Numbered from the stretch's first letter, positions 52,337-61,343 are shown. The stretch is 64,000 nt of DNA from an uncultured Halomonas sp. (GCF_947501415.1 NZ_CANMVL010000002.1:186001-250000), one strand, 5' to 3'. The notes: generated by a model from the letters alone, not told the origin. Numbers and translations are program-made.

Positions 52337-55300
52337 TGCGCCTCTCCGATCTCTCCGTTCAGCGGCCGGTGCTGGCCACGGTGCTGGCCGCCCTGATCGT
52401 GGCCTTCGGCCTGCTCGCTCTTCAGCGTTTGCCGCTGCAGGAGTACCCCACCATCGATCCACCCATCGTCAGCGTCAACACCGGCTACCCCGGCGCCTCG
52501 GCCAGCGTGGTGGAGGCACGTATCACCCAGGTGCTGGAGGATCGCATCGCCGGGGTCTCCGGTATCGAGGTGATATCCTCCTCGAGCCGGGATGGGCGTT
52601 CCAGCATCAATATCGAGTTCGGCCTCGACCGGGATATCGACTCGGCTGCCAACGATATCCGCGACCGCATCTCCGACGCCGCCGGCAATCTGCCCGACGA
52701 GGCCGACCCACCCGAGGTGGAGAAGGCCGACTCCAGCTCCCAGGTCGTGATCTGGCTGTCGCTCTCCGGTGAGGGCTACACCATGGCCGAGCTCACCGAT
52801 TACGCCAACCGCTACCTGGTGGACCGCTTCTCCATCCAGCCGGGGGTCTCGCGCGTCATCATCGGCGGCGGCCGCGAGTACGCCATGCGGGTGTGGCTGG
52901 ATGCGGATGCCATGGCCGCCCGGGGCCTCACCGCCGGTGACATCGAGGATGCGCTGCGTGCCGATAACGTCGAGCTCCCCGGCGGCTCCCTCGAGTCCAG
53001 CGAGCGACAGTTCATCGTTCGTCTGCCACGCGGCTTCGCGACCCCGGAGGACTTCCGTAGCCTGGTGCTGGACAAGGCCGACAACGGCTATCTGGTGCGC
53101 CTGGGTGACGTGGCCCGGGTGGAGATCGGCGCCGTGGAGGAACGCACCATCTTCCGCGGTAACGGCACGCCACTGGTGGGACTGGGCATGGTCAAGCAGT
53201 CCACCGCCAACGTGCTGGAGATCTCCCGCGAGGTACAGGCCGAGGTGGCGCGCCAGCAGCCGAAACTGCCCGAGGGCATGACCCTGGCGCTCAACTTCGA
53301 CGCCTCGGTGTTCGTCGAGGGGGCCATCTCCCAGGTGGTGCAGACCCTGTTTATCGCCATGGGCCTGGTAGTGGTGGCGATCTTCCTGTTCCTGGGCAAT
53401 CTGCGCACCACCCTGATCCCCGCGGTGACCGTACCCATCGCCCTGATCGGCACCTTCGGTGCCCTGGCCATGATGGGCTTCACCATCAATCTGCTCACCC
53501 TGCTGGCCCTGGTGCTGGCCATCGGCCTGATCGTCGATGACGCCATCGTGGTGCTGGAGAACATCCATCGGCGCATGCATGATCATGGCGAGACCCCGCT
53601 GGTGGCGGCGTTTCGCGGTACCCGCCAGATTGCCTTCGCGGTGATCGCCACCACCCTGGTACTGATCGCTGTCTTCGTGCCGCTGAGCTTTCTGCAGGGC
53701 GATATCGGCCGGCTCTTCTCGGAGTTCGCCCTGACCCTTGCCGCCGCGGTGGCCATCTCCAGCCTGCTGGCGTTGACCCTGACGCCGATGATGGCATCCA
53801 AGCTCCTCACGACCAGCCTGCACGAGGGCCGCCTCGCCCGGGGCGTGCAGTGGGCGCTGGAGCACTCCCGCTGCATCTATCGCCGCCTGCTCGAGCGCGC
53901 CCTCAAGCTACGCCTGCTGGTGATGGCACTGCTCGTCGCGGTGATCGGCGGCATGCTCTGGCTCAATGCCAAGTTGCCCAACGAGTACACCCCCAAGGAG
54001 GACCGCGGCAACTTCTGGGTACTGGTCAATGGTCCACCCGGTGCCACCTACGACTACATGCTCGACTACATGAACGAGATCGAGGCGCGACTGCTGCCGA
54101 TGATCGAGGATGGCGAGGTCGATCGCGTGCTGGTGCGCGCGCCACTCGGCTGGGGCAATATCGAGAATTTCAACAGCGGCTTCGTCATCATCAACCTGGC
54201 CGACTGGGACAGCCGCCGTTCCGCCTGGACGATCATGGCCGAGGTTCGTGGCAAGTTGGCCGACCTGCCCGGCGTGCGTGCCTTCCCGGTGATGCGTCAG
54301 GGCTTCGGGGTCAGCGTCGAGAAGCCCGTGCAGTTCGTGCTCGGTGGCGGCAGCTACGAGGAGCTCGAGGCCTGGCGCGACACCCTCTTCGCCCATATCC
54401 GCGAGGACAACCCCCGCCTCACCGGGCTGGACAGCGACTATGAAGAGACCCAGCCCCAGCTCCAGGTCGATATCGACTACCAGCGGGCCGCCGAGCTCGG
54501 GGTCACCGTCACCGAGATCGGGCGCACCCTGGAGACCCTGCTGGGGGGGCGCACCGCCACTCGCTATATCGATGACGGCGAGGAGTACGACGTCATTCTC
54601 GAGGGTGAGCCCGGCGCACGGCCCAGTCCGCAAAGCCTGGAGAGCCTGCGGGTGCGCTCACAGCGCAGCGGCGAGCTGATCCCCCTGGCCAGCCTGGTGA
54701 GCCTGAGCGACTTCGCCGGTCCCAGCACCCTGAATCGCTTCAACCGGCTGCGTGCCATCACCCTCGAGGCGGACCTCGCCGACGGCTATCCGCTGGGGGA
54801 GGCGCTGAGCTATCTGGAGGAGACGGTTCGCGAGCTGCTGCCCCCCGAGGCCCAGACCGACGTCAAGGGCGCCTCTCGCGACTTCCAGGAGGCGAGTGAC
54901 GCCACCGGCTTCCTGCTGGGACTGGGCATTCTAGTGGTCTTCCTGGTGCTCGCCGGACAGTTCGAGAGCTTCGTGCACCCCTTCGTGATCATGCTCAGCG
55001 TGCCCCTGGCCATCTGCGGCGCTCTACTGGGGCTCTACGTCACCGGCCAGTCACTGAACATCTACAGCCAGGTGGGGCTGGTGATGCTGGTGGGGCTCGC
55101 CGCCAAGAACGGCATCCTGATCGTGGAGTTCGCCAACCAGCTGCGCGATCAGGGCTGGGCCTTCCACGAGGCGCTGGTGGAGGCCTCGGTGACCCGCCTG
55201 CGCCCCATCGTGATGACCGCCGTTACCACCATGGCCGGCGCCATACCGCTGATCATCTCCAGCGGTGCCGGTGCCGAGACGCGCCTGGTGATCGGCATCG

Positions 55301-55449
55301 TCATCCTCTGTGGCCTGGCAGCCGCCACCCTGTTCACCCTGTTCGTGGTACCGGTGGCCTACGACCTGCTGGCGCGGCGTACCGGTTCGCCCGGCGACGT
55401 TACCAAACGCCTGGAGCGAGAAATGGAGGCCGCCCCGGAAGGACCGTGA
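52336..55449 (+). CDS. RND efflux transporter permease
   Basis: This 1037-residue proton-driven pump of the HAE-1/AcrB type has twelve membrane segments and two large periplasmic loops. The proton-relay aspartates are in LIVDDAIVVLENIHRRM near residue 400. Family marks near the C-terminus are LVGLAAKNGILIVEFANQLRD (in parts) and TRLRPIVMTAVTTMAGAIPL. No outer-membrane factor gene is next to it, so it must share a TolC-type channel. Substrates cannot be read from the sequence; drugs or solvents are usual. A strong hairpin follows. Confidence 0.92.
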   Translation: MRLSDLSVQRPVLATVLAALIVAFGLLALQRLPLQEYPTIDPPIVSVNTGYPGASASVVEARITQVLEDRIAGVSGIEVISSSSRDGRSSINIEFGLDRDIDSAANDIRDRISDAAGNLPDEADPPEVEKADSSSQVVIWLSLSGEGYTMAELTDYANRYLVDRFSIQPGVSRVIIGGGREYAMRVWLDADAMAARGLTAGDIEDALRADNVELPGGSLESSERQFIVRLPRGFATPEDFRSLVLDKADNGYLVRLGDVARVEIGAVEERTIFRGNGTPLVGLGMVKQSTANVLEISREVQAEVARQQPKLPEGMTLALNFDASVFVEGAISQVVQTLFIAMGLVVVAIFLFLGNLRTTLIPAVTVPIALIGTFGALAMMGFTINLLTLLALVLAIGLIVDDAIVVLENIHRRMHDHGETPLVAAFRGTRQIAFAVIATTLVLIAVFVPLSFLQGDIGRLFSEFALTLAAAVAISSLLALTLTPMMASKLLTTSLHEGRLARGVQWALEHSRCIYRRLLERALKLRLLVMALLVAVIGGMLWLNAKLPNEYTPKEDRGNFWVLVNGPPGATYDYMLDYMNEIEARLLPMIEDGEVDRVLVRAPLGWGNIENFNSGFVIINLADWDSRRSAWTIMAEVRGKLADLPGVRAFPVMRQGFGVSVEKPVQFVLGGGSYEELEAWRDTLFAHIREDNPRLTGLDSDYEETQPQLQVDIDYQRAAELGVTVTEIGRTLETLLGGRTATRYIDDGEEYDVILEGEPGARPSPQSLESLRVRSQRSGELIPLASLVSLSDFAGPSTLNRFNRLRAITLEADLADGYPLGEALSYLEETVRELLPPEAQTDVKGASRDFQEASDATGFLLGLGILVVFLVLAGQFESFVHPFVIMLSVPLAICGALLGLYVTGQSLNIYSQVGLVMLVGLAAKNGILIVEFANQLRDQGWAFHEALVEASVTRLRPIVMTAVTTMAGAIPLIISSGAGAETRLVIGIVILCGLAAATLFTLFVVPVAYDLLARRTGSPGDVTKRLEREMEAAPEGP

Positions 55450-55460
55450 ACCCGCGCAAG

Positions 55461-55492
55461 GCAAGACGGCCACCCCAGGGTGGCCGTCTTGC
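55461..55492. terminator. Strong hairpin between the RND operon and the convergent DUF3617 gene
   Basis: GCAAGACGGCCACCC and GGGTGGCCGTCTTGC are perfect reverse complements separated by CA. It lies between converging genes and probably works in both directions, although T tracts are short. Confidence 0.7.
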
Positions 55493-55517
55493 GTTCAGGC
55501 GTAGTAAGGCAACGGAA

Positions 55518-55946
55518 TCAGCAGTCGCCGACCCGCCGACCCTCGACCTCGGTGACCATCTCCATCTCGCCCACCTGCGGCGACTGAACGGTCACTTCGA
55601 CGCGGCCCTCGGTGGTCTCACCCAGAAAATCCATATGGCCGACGATATCCGCCTGGCCACCCTCGGCCTGGCAGACCATGCGGTAGTCCATGCCATCGAC
55701 GCCCACATTGTGTTCGATCAGCTCGCAGTTCTCCTCCTCCTCGATCATCTGGAAGTCGGGATCATTGAGATCGCCCTGGGCGATGCACTCGCGGGACGTC
55801 TCGGTCTGGTCAGGGAACGGCAGATCACCGGAGACCGAGGTGGTACTGGTGAACTCCCACTCCCCCGGCACGATATTGGGCGTCTCGGCCAGGGCGGACA
55901 AAGGCAGTGCCAGCAGCAGGCCGGCGAGCACGGGGCGTAAGGTCAT
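55518..55946 (-). CDS. DUF3617 domain secreted protein
   Basis: The 142-residue precursor has a signal peptide (about residues 1-20, ending LSALA) and then PNIVPGEWEFTSTTSVSG, the typical beginning of DUF3617 proteins. Two pairs of cysteines (near residues 54, 74, 92 and 142) may form disulfides. The function of the family is unknown. It is transcribed alone and is divergent from tRNA-Ser. Confidence 0.82.
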   Translation of the reverse strand: MTLRPVLAGLLLALPLSALAETPNIVPGEWEFTSTTSVSGDLPFPDQTETSRECIAQGDLNDPDFQMIEEEENCELIEHNVGVDGMDYRMVCQAEGGQADIVGHMDFLGETTEGRVEVTVQSPQVGEMEMVTEVEGRRVGDC

Positions 55947-56064
55947 GGGACTTTCCTGTCATGGATTCGCCCCCAGCATAACGAAGCCTCGCCCTCAGGC
56001 GTACCCCGGGGGCAGCACACAGACCCATCACCGGAGGGGGTTCAGGCAAATCACAGGAAACCGC

Positions 56065-56093
56065 TTGCATTCGCGCACTTAGGTCGATACTAT
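56065..56093 (+). promoter_or_regulatory. Promoter of tRNA-Ser
   Basis: TTGCAT (56065-56070) and TACTAT (56088-56093) are 17 bases apart, followed by a GTGCGCC discriminator typical of stable RNA genes. The tRNA begins 55 bases further on. Confidence 0.7.
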
Positions 56094-56147
56094 GTGCGCC
56101 GTTCTGACGCGAAAGGGCCAACCGCCCCGGCGTGAGAACCACAATAC

Positions 56148-56235
56148 GGAGGGGTGTCCGAGTGGTCGAAGGAGCACGCCTGGAAAGTGTGTAAGTCGAA
56201 AGGCTTCGAGGGTTCGAATCCCTCCCCCTCCGCCA
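56148..56235 (+). tRNA. tRNA-Ser (anticodon GGA)
   Basis: The 88-base gene folds as a class II tRNA. The acceptor GGAGGGG pairs with CCCCTCC, the anticodon loop CTGGAAA holds GGA, a long variable arm follows, and the T arm contains GGTTCGAATCC. The discriminator G and CCA end are encoded. tRNA-Ser genes are common integration sites, and an AT-rich island lies just downstream. Confidence 0.97.
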
Positions 56236-56247
56236 CCGAATATAGAT

Positions 56248-56279
56248 AAGCCGCTGATTTCAGCGGCTTTTTCTTTTTC
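56248..56279 (+). terminator. Rho-independent terminator of tRNA-Ser
   Basis: AAGCCGCTG and CAGCGGCTT form a nine-base stem around ATTT, followed by a long T-rich tract (TTTTTCTTTTTCT). Confidence 0.92.
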
Positions 56280-56591
56280 TATACCCTCACAGCCCATACT
56301 CCAGCCCATACTTTGTGCCTGGCTTCCACTGGCCTTCTCAGGATACTGTTGGACAGTGTGTCCCTCTTCTACCCCCCACGCCTTCCTTTTTCTCAAGGTT
56401 GCTGTCACCCACCTTGGTCGGTCACCTCCTAATTCAGGCATGATAGGCAGTACCTCTCTCAGGTAGTGTCGACCTAAGTGTTATGAGCAACACTAGGCCT
56501 AAGATTGGTATGCCAGCTTTCTGTTCGAATGTATTCACGACACGTGCAGGCAAGCACTGGTGTCGGCACCCAGGAGCGTCGATGGCGTACC
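56280..56591. other. No supported gene; junction region of the island
   Basis: This stretch has many stops in all frames. A direct repeat CCCATACT-CCAG-CCCATACT lies near 56289-56310. I see no integrase and no copy of the tRNA 3' end. It may be decayed mobile DNA. Confidence 0.4.
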
Positions 56592-56789
56592 TTGAACGTG
56601 TTCCTGCTGCTCGTACACGGCGAGCGGCGCATCAAGGGCGTGCAGCGCGTGGCCGGTGGCGCCTGGCTGCTGATCAGCGACAACCCGCGCTATGAGAAGG
56701 AATTGATCAAGCCGCAGGACATGAAGGACGTGGAGATCTTGGGGCGGTTGAGATTCGGATTGGCAAGCTTTCTAGGTTATAACAATTAG
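56592..56789 (+). pseudogene. Remnant of a phage-type S24 (LexA-like) repressor
   Basis: The frame gives LNVFLLLVHGERRIKGVQRV, then GGAWLLISDNPRYEKE and KDVEILGRLRFG. This matches the C-terminal end of CI/LexA-type repressors: the lysine-containing strand, the ISDNP.Y turn and the ILGRV end. The DNA-binding half and the catalytic serine are missing, and no good start exists. The first part is GC-rich and the last part AT-rich, so it marks the left edge of the insert. Confidence 0.6.
56778..56783 (+). promoter_or_regulatory. -10 element of the two-gene island operon
   Basis: TATAAC lies 25 bases upstream of the NdpA-like start. TTCGGA at 18 bases spacing is a possible -35. The assignment is tentative. 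Confidence 0.4.
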
Positions 56790-56807
56790 TTACGTCAGGG
56801 AGCGGTT

Positions 56808-57920
56808 ATGTTTGAGCTTGTTCATGCTGTTATTCATAGCTTTTCAAAAGAGCCTCAGACAAATGTAATTAACGATGAAGTTAAGAAGGAAGAGTTGCTT
56901 GACTCACAAATGGATTCAGTTATTTCCCTCGTGGAAACTTTGAATAGTTTGTTAGGAAAGCCTGGAAATAATGTTGTCTGGGGGCAGTTTGCCGAAGATG
57001 GAAGGCAAGGGCGGTTTCCTGAAGCCACGGTTCAGTATCTTGATAACTTAGAGGATTCAAATGAATTTTTGTCTCTCTCTCATTTGGCTTTGGATGAGCT
57101 CGCTAGGCAGGCAAGGGAGGAGTTCTTGGCTACAGGGGGACATGTCTTAGTCTCCCTGTATAAGCAAAACAATATTCCTTTTATTCTTATTGCAAGCATC
57201 AAGCAGAGAGATGGTCTTAGGCTAGATGATAACTTGGTGCCTATTGGTGTTTCAGAGATAGATCTAAGCAAGATACATCAAGCTGCGAATATCAATCTTA
57301 ATAAACTTCACCAAGTTAAGGGTGAGGAACATCAGGATGATGGTGAAGTAGAGGTTGATAGGACCTACCTATGCTTTATTAGTAAGGGTGATAAAGAGGC
57401 CTCAGGTTATTTTGTTGTAGCTCTTGGATGCACAAAGGGGATTGCATCGGCTCGGGCCACCAGAAGTGCCATTGATTTAGTGGATTCGTACTTTCGTGCT
57501 AATGCAGACTTGCGGCCTCATAGGCAAAGAGCTAAAGAAAATGTGGTTGCTTATCTTAAAAGAAAGTTAGGTGAAGGTGAGCCTGCTGTATTAGACGAGA
57601 TATGTCGTGGTGCTGTGCAAGCTATACCTGCTGATAATGCCCAAGATGTTCAAAGGCATCATGAAGATCTGCTAGGGAGTTTGAACGATGAAGAGAATAA
57701 AGTTCCTGATGAGTTCACTGTTAATGCTCCGGCATTAAATCAGAGGGTTCGTATTAAGGGCAAGGCCACAAGGTGGGATGTTCAATTTGAAAAAGCAGCG
57801 CTGGGGGATACACCCGCTGCTGATGTATGGTACGATGAAGAAAATGGTAAGTTAGTTCTTTCTAATGTTCCTGAGGGTCTTGTGAGAAAGATAAATAAAG
57901 AGATCAGGGAAAGAGATTAG
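56808..57920 (+). CDS. NdpA/YejK-type (NA37) nucleoid-associated protein, island copy
   Basis: The 370-residue protein follows the NA37 family: a mixed N-terminal domain (about 1-180) with LALDELARQAREEFLATGGHVL (in parts), a middle block RTYLCFISKGDKEASGYFVVALGCTKGI (in parts) that matches the TRYLTFLKGR..A.FF...LG segment of NdpA, then a basic helical part and a C-terminal beta domain (FTVNAPALNQRVRIKG). NdpA binds DNA and the nucleoid. The gene is far more AT-rich than the flanks and lies in an insert behind tRNA-Ser. AGGGAG precedes the start. It is five bases from the next gene, so both act together. Confidence 0.75.
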   Translation: MFELVHAVIHSFSKEPQTNVINDEVKKEELLDSQMDSVISLVETLNSLLGKPGNNVVWGQFAEDGRQGRFPEATVQYLDNLEDSNEFLSLSHLALDELARQAREEFLATGGHVLVSLYKQNNIPFILIASIKQRDGLRLDDNLVPIGVSEIDLSKIHQAANINLNKLHQVKGEEHQDDGEVEVDRTYLCFISKGDKEASGYFVVALGCTKGIASARATRSAIDLVDSYFRANADLRPHRQRAKENVVAYLKRKLGEGEPAVLDEICRGAVQAIPADNAQDVQRHHEDLLGSLNDEENKVPDEFTVNAPALNQRVRIKGKATRWDVQFEKAALGDTPAADVWYDEENGKLVLSNVPEGLVRKINKEIRERD

Positions 57921-57925
57921 CATGT

Positions 57926-59155
57926 ATGTTTGACATTGTAGTTGAGCTATACAGGTGTGTTGGGCGGCCTCCCATAAATCACGGAGTGTTCGAGTACTCC
58001 GGCACAGTTGATGACCATGCAATCAGCATGATTGATCGAGCTGAACGATTGCCGGAACAGTATGGGTATATTGATATCCATACCAAGAATGCTTCCTTTG
58101 TGGATTTTGAGTTTTCTCTTCCTGGAGGTGGGCAAGCTGCGTTTTATAATAATATTGGCGAGCTTGTTGAAAGGTTTAGCGGAGTTAGTAAAGGAGTTTT
58201 GCCTGATAGTTTTTATTTGATTGAAGAGAATTGGTCACCTTTTGATGATGATTCCAATGAAAGCTTTGAAAGGCTTCGGGATATTTGCTGTTTGATTAAT
58301 TGGCTTGCTGAACTTTCTGTTAGCGTAGATGATGAATCTTCGCCCTATTACAACAACCTTTTCTTTGCAATCCCATCTACTGAAGGAAGGGCTCCTAAAA
58401 CCTTTGTCGTTAAGACAAAGCTCACTTCTGAAGTGATTGGTTACCATTTGAGGCATGTGAAGCTGGTTGAAGCGCTTGTTGATCCCAAGCATGAAGGCAA
58501 GCTCCACATTGAAGAAAGGAGGATGATATTTCAGCTTTCTCTTGCGGATGTGTTGAGTCAGCATGGTCTTGAATCTGATTCACTGCTTTCGGTCGTAAAA
58601 CACTGGGATCAGATTATTCTTGGCTATTGGAAAAATCTTCAATCTTATGTTCACGGATTTTCGTTTGATAAGATCCGCGTTGAAGTTGCTAATGCAGAGG
58701 TGGAGTACTCCACAAAGCTGAGTTCATCGCTTGGTGATATAGCTGGAAAGCTTTTGGCTTTGCCAGTTTCGTTGGCTGCGCTTCCTTACCTTTCTAAGTC
58801 TGAAGATAAATTTCAGTTTTCCGTTATTTCACTTGGCCTTTTCATGGTCTCAACAATCATATTGTGTATGGTTGTTAATCAGTGGATCATTGTTTCAAGG
58901 TTGAGGGCGAGTTTTGATGTTGTTTTTGAGCAGTTGAAAGAAAAGCTTTTAGGCTATCCTAAGAGTTTGAGGCTTGTTTTGTCTAAAACTTTGAAAAATG
59001 TCGATAGGCAAAGCAATCTTTTGTTTGTAACTTTTGTCTTGTTTATTGTTATATCTTTCGTCCCCATTGGTGGGGTTATATACTTGGCGGATGAAAGGTA
59101 TGCTGTGCTAAGCGTGATTTATAGTAAAATCTTAACCTTCTTAGATTTCTTGTAA
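57926..59155 (+). CDS. Unrecognised membrane protein, partner of the NdpA-like protein
   Basis: The 409-residue protein has a soluble N-terminal part (about 1-265) without a motif I know. The C-terminal part has three to four hydrophobic segments: about 271-290 (LLALPVSLAALPYL), 299-322 (VISLGLFMVSTIILCMVV) and 364-388 (LLFVTFVLFIVISFVPIGGV), with a last short one at the end. The charged stretch between the second and third (about 325-360) would face the cytoplasm. It follows the NdpA-like gene by five bases and shares its AT-rich composition. A sensor-plus-membrane-effector design is possible, but this is inference. Confidence 0.7.
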   Translation: MFDIVVELYRCVGRPPINHGVFEYSGTVDDHAISMIDRAERLPEQYGYIDIHTKNASFVDFEFSLPGGGQAAFYNNIGELVERFSGVSKGVLPDSFYLIEENWSPFDDDSNESFERLRDICCLINWLAELSVSVDDESSPYYNNLFFAIPSTEGRAPKTFVVKTKLTSEVIGYHLRHVKLVEALVDPKHEGKLHIEERRMIFQLSLADVLSQHGLESDSLLSVVKHWDQIILGYWKNLQSYVHGFSFDKIRVEVANAEVEYSTKLSSSLGDIAGKLLALPVSLAALPYLSKSEDKFQFSVISLGLFMVSTIILCMVVNQWIIVSRLRASFDVVFEQLKEKLLGYPKSLRLVLSKTLKNVDRQSNLLFVTFVLFIVISFVPIGGVIYLADERYAVLSVIYSKILTFLDFL

Positions 59156-59173
59156 TTGCTCAATTGATTTTCA

Positions 59174-59551
59174 ATGTGTGGACGATTTGCTGTCTATAGC
59201 ACATACCCCAAGCTCTCGCAGGCCTTGCGCCTACCGCTGGAGCCGGGTGAACTGACGCCGCGCTACAATGTGGCGCCGGGCACCTGGATCACTGTGGTGC
59301 GTCATCCCTTTGATGACGCGAAGCTGGTGATGGACGATGTGTGGTGGGGCTACCGGCCGCACTGGGCGAAGGAGAAGACGCCCGAGCCCATCAACGCCAC
59401 CGTCGAGAAGGTGGCCACCTCCAACCACTTCCGCGGGGCATTCGCCGATCATCGCTGCCTGGTGCCGGCGGATGGCTGGTACGAGTGGCTGCCTCTGGAT
59501 GGCAGGAAGTAGCCGCACTTCCAGTGCCGCGAGGGTCGCGAGCCGATCTGA
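59174..59551 (+). pseudogene. SRAP (YedK/HMCES) family gene, broken by stop codons
   Basis: The frame begins MCGRFAVYSTYPKLSQAL with the catalytic Cys2 and shows RYNVAPGTWITVVR, INATVEKVA and LVPADGWYEWL, all SRAP marks. It then meets TAG at 59510 within DGRK-stop-PHFQCREGREPI and TGA at 59549, where family members continue for about 100 residues with the catalytic histidine. SRAP proteins bind abasic sites in single-stranded DNA. The gene is GC-rich, starts 18 bases after the AT-rich insert, and the remaining sequence up to 59697 shows no coding signal. Confidence 0.8.
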
Positions 59552-59697
59552 TAGGCGAGAAGATCAGGCTCCCAATTGCCCCTTCCCATGGACACTGGGT
59601 CCTTCCGAGTTGCGTTGGTCTCCAGCCGATCATCATGCAGTCTCAGATATCAGTGTCACAGAGCAAGAAAGTTGCACAGGACGCCGGACAGCCACCC

Positions 59698-60594
59698 TCA
59701 CTCCCCCTCCTCCGGCTGGGCAGAAGCGATTGGTAGCGGTGAGCCAGGCTTGAACACCAACGTGCGGTAGGGAAATGGGATCTCGATGCCGTGCTCGTCG
59801 AGAGCACGCTTGATCGCGGCGACCACCTGGTCTCGAGAGGAGCGAATATCCACCGGCTTGGAGCCGGTCCACCAGGTCACCTCGAAGTCGACCGAGCTCT
59901 CGCCAAAGGCCTTGGCGAAGACCTGGATATCGCGCACATCATCACGCACCGAGTCGACATGGCGCACCGCGTCCCCGATCACCTCCCGGGCGGTATCGAC
60001 GTCCTCATCGTAGGCGATGCCGACGATGATCGAGGTGCGCCTCACATCGCGGTCGGTGCGCACGATGACCGGGTTCTCGAACAGCAGGGCATTGGGCACC
60101 ACGATGCGCTGGCCATCGGTGCGCCGAATATGGCTGTCGCGCACGGTGATCAGCTCAACCAGCCCCTCGACCTCATGCTCCTCCACGGCGATGTGATCGC
60201 CGATCTTGAACGGTTCGCGCCACAGGATCAGCAGACCGGCCAGGAAGTTCTCGAAGATATCCTTGAAGGCGAAGCCCACGGCCAGGGAGCCCAGGCCCAG
60301 CGTGGTTAACGCCTTGGCCGGGGTGACCGTGGGAAAGACGAGAGTGATCGCAACCAGCAGCCCGATCAGCCAGACCGCCAGATGGGTCAGCATGGCCAGC
60401 ACATCGATCAGGTTGCGTCTCAGGCGCGCCCTTCGCGCCAGTCGACTCACCAGAGCGCCAAGCAGCCGCGCCATCCCCCAGGTCACCAGAATCAGCACCA
60501 CGGCGGCCAACAGCCGCGGGCCGGCCTCGACCAGCCCACGAAGGTACTGTTCGACCTCCCCCATCAGCAGCGGCACGAACTGAATCTGCTCCAT
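59698..60594 (-). CDS. MscS family small-conductance mechanosensitive channel
   Basis: The 298-residue protein has three membrane segments (about 27-50, 67-90 and the pore helix around 95-120). The pore region LTTLGLGSLAVGFAFKDIFENFLAG (in parts) has the Ala/Gly pattern of TM3. The beta domain follows with PFKIGDHIAVEEHEVEGLVE and VPNALLFENPV (in parts). It releases solutes on hypo-osmotic shock. It ends next to the SRAP remnant and is separated from the VOC gene by 140 bases in which I see nothing. Confidence 0.92.
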   Translation of the reverse strand: MEQIQFVPLLMGEVEQYLRGLVEAGPRLLAAVVLILVTWGMARLLGALVSRLARRARLRRNLIDVLAMLTHLAVWLIGLLVAITLVFPTVTPAKALTTLGLGSLAVGFAFKDIFENFLAGLLILWREPFKIGDHIAVEEHEVEGLVELITVRDSHIRRTDGQRIVVPNALLFENPVIVRTDRDVRRTSIIVGIAYDEDVDTAREVIGDAVRHVDSVRDDVRDIQVFAKAFGESSVDFEVTWWTGSKPVDIRSSRDQVVAAIKRALDEHGIEIPFPYRTLVFKPGSPLPIASAQPEEGE

Positions 60595-60734
60595 GGCCCG
60601 GACACCCTCTTATGGCTTGGCGACTCGCCGCGGGGACGATGCCGTACCTCCAGAGTAGCCGGGAATTGGTCCTGCCGGCGTCTCACCGGCGGCCACGGGG
60701 CTGGGTGACAGCTCGGCTGCCGCTTCGGCCAGCC

Positions 60735-61238
60735 TCAGGAAGCGTAGGCCCCGGCGGAGTAGGTCAGCTCATAGCTGTGGCTATAGATCTCGAGAATATT
60801 GCCGAAGGGGTCTTCCATATAGACCATGCGGAACGGCTTCTCGCCGGGGAAGTACTCCCTGACCGGCATGCGCTGCTTGCCACCGGCCGCGACAATGCGT
60901 TCGGCGAGCCCTTCCACGTCGGGGTCCTGGATACAGAAGTGGAAGATGCCGGTCTTCCAGTACTCGAAGTTGTTCTCGGGAGCTTGCTGATCCTTGAACT
61001 CGAACAGCTCGACGCCGACCCGGTCGCCGGTCGACAGGTGAGCGATGCGGAACGACTCCCAGCCCGGCCCGAAGACATCACTGCACATCGTGCCGATGGC
61101 GGAGTCGTCCTCGACGATGGTGGTGGGCTCCATGATCACGTACCAGCCGAGAACCTCGGTGTAGAACGCGACGGCCGCCTCGACATCGGGTACCGAAATG
61201 CCGATATGCGAGAAGGTGCGGGGATAGGGCTGACTCAT
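60735..61238 (-). CDS. VOC family protein (glyoxalase/dioxygenase fold)
   Basis: The 167-residue protein has the start FSHIGISVPDVEAAVAFYTEVLGW (in parts), GIFHFCIQDPDVEGL and MEDPFGNILEIYSH. Metal ligands of this fold are His11-type, a central His and the Glu of NILEIY. Members include glyoxalase I, extradiol dioxygenases and antibiotic-binding proteins; the substrate is unknown. CAGGAG precedes the start. The divergent LysR gene 105 bases away is probably its regulator. Confidence 0.85.
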   Translation of the reverse strand: MSQPYPRTFSHIGISVPDVEAAVAFYTEVLGWYVIMEPTTIVEDDSAIGTMCSDVFGPGWESFRIAHLSTGDRVGVELFEFKDQQAPENNFEYWKTGIFHFCIQDPDVEGLAERIVAAGGKQRMPVREYFPGEKPFRMVYMEDPFGNILEIYSHSYELTYSAGAYAS

Positions 61239-61319
61239 GACGAAGACTCCTGTTGGTCGTCCGGAATATGACGTTGGCCATGCTAGGTGGCGCAGGTCAT
61301 AATAAAAACCACCACCCTC

Positions 61320-61334
61320 TTATCCTCGCGATAA
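61320..61334. promoter_or_regulatory. LysR-type binding site between the VOC and LysR genes
   Basis: TTATCCTCGCGATAA has the arms TTATC and GATAA with five bases between them and fits the T-N11-A rule. It lies nine bases before the LysR start, which suits autoregulation and control of the divergent VOC gene. Confidence 0.6.
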
Positions 61335-61343
61335 AAGATACTT

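Noticed and set aside
56289..56310. Possible attachment-site repeat (CCCATACT twice)
   Set aside because: It is too short, and not related to the tRNA 3' end. No matching copy was found at the right side of the insert.
59690..59715. Resemblance of CTCCCCCTCCTCCGG to the tRNA-Ser 3' end as an att site
   Set aside because: Only a pyrimidine-rich stretch is shared, and it belongs to the C-terminal codons of the mscS gene.
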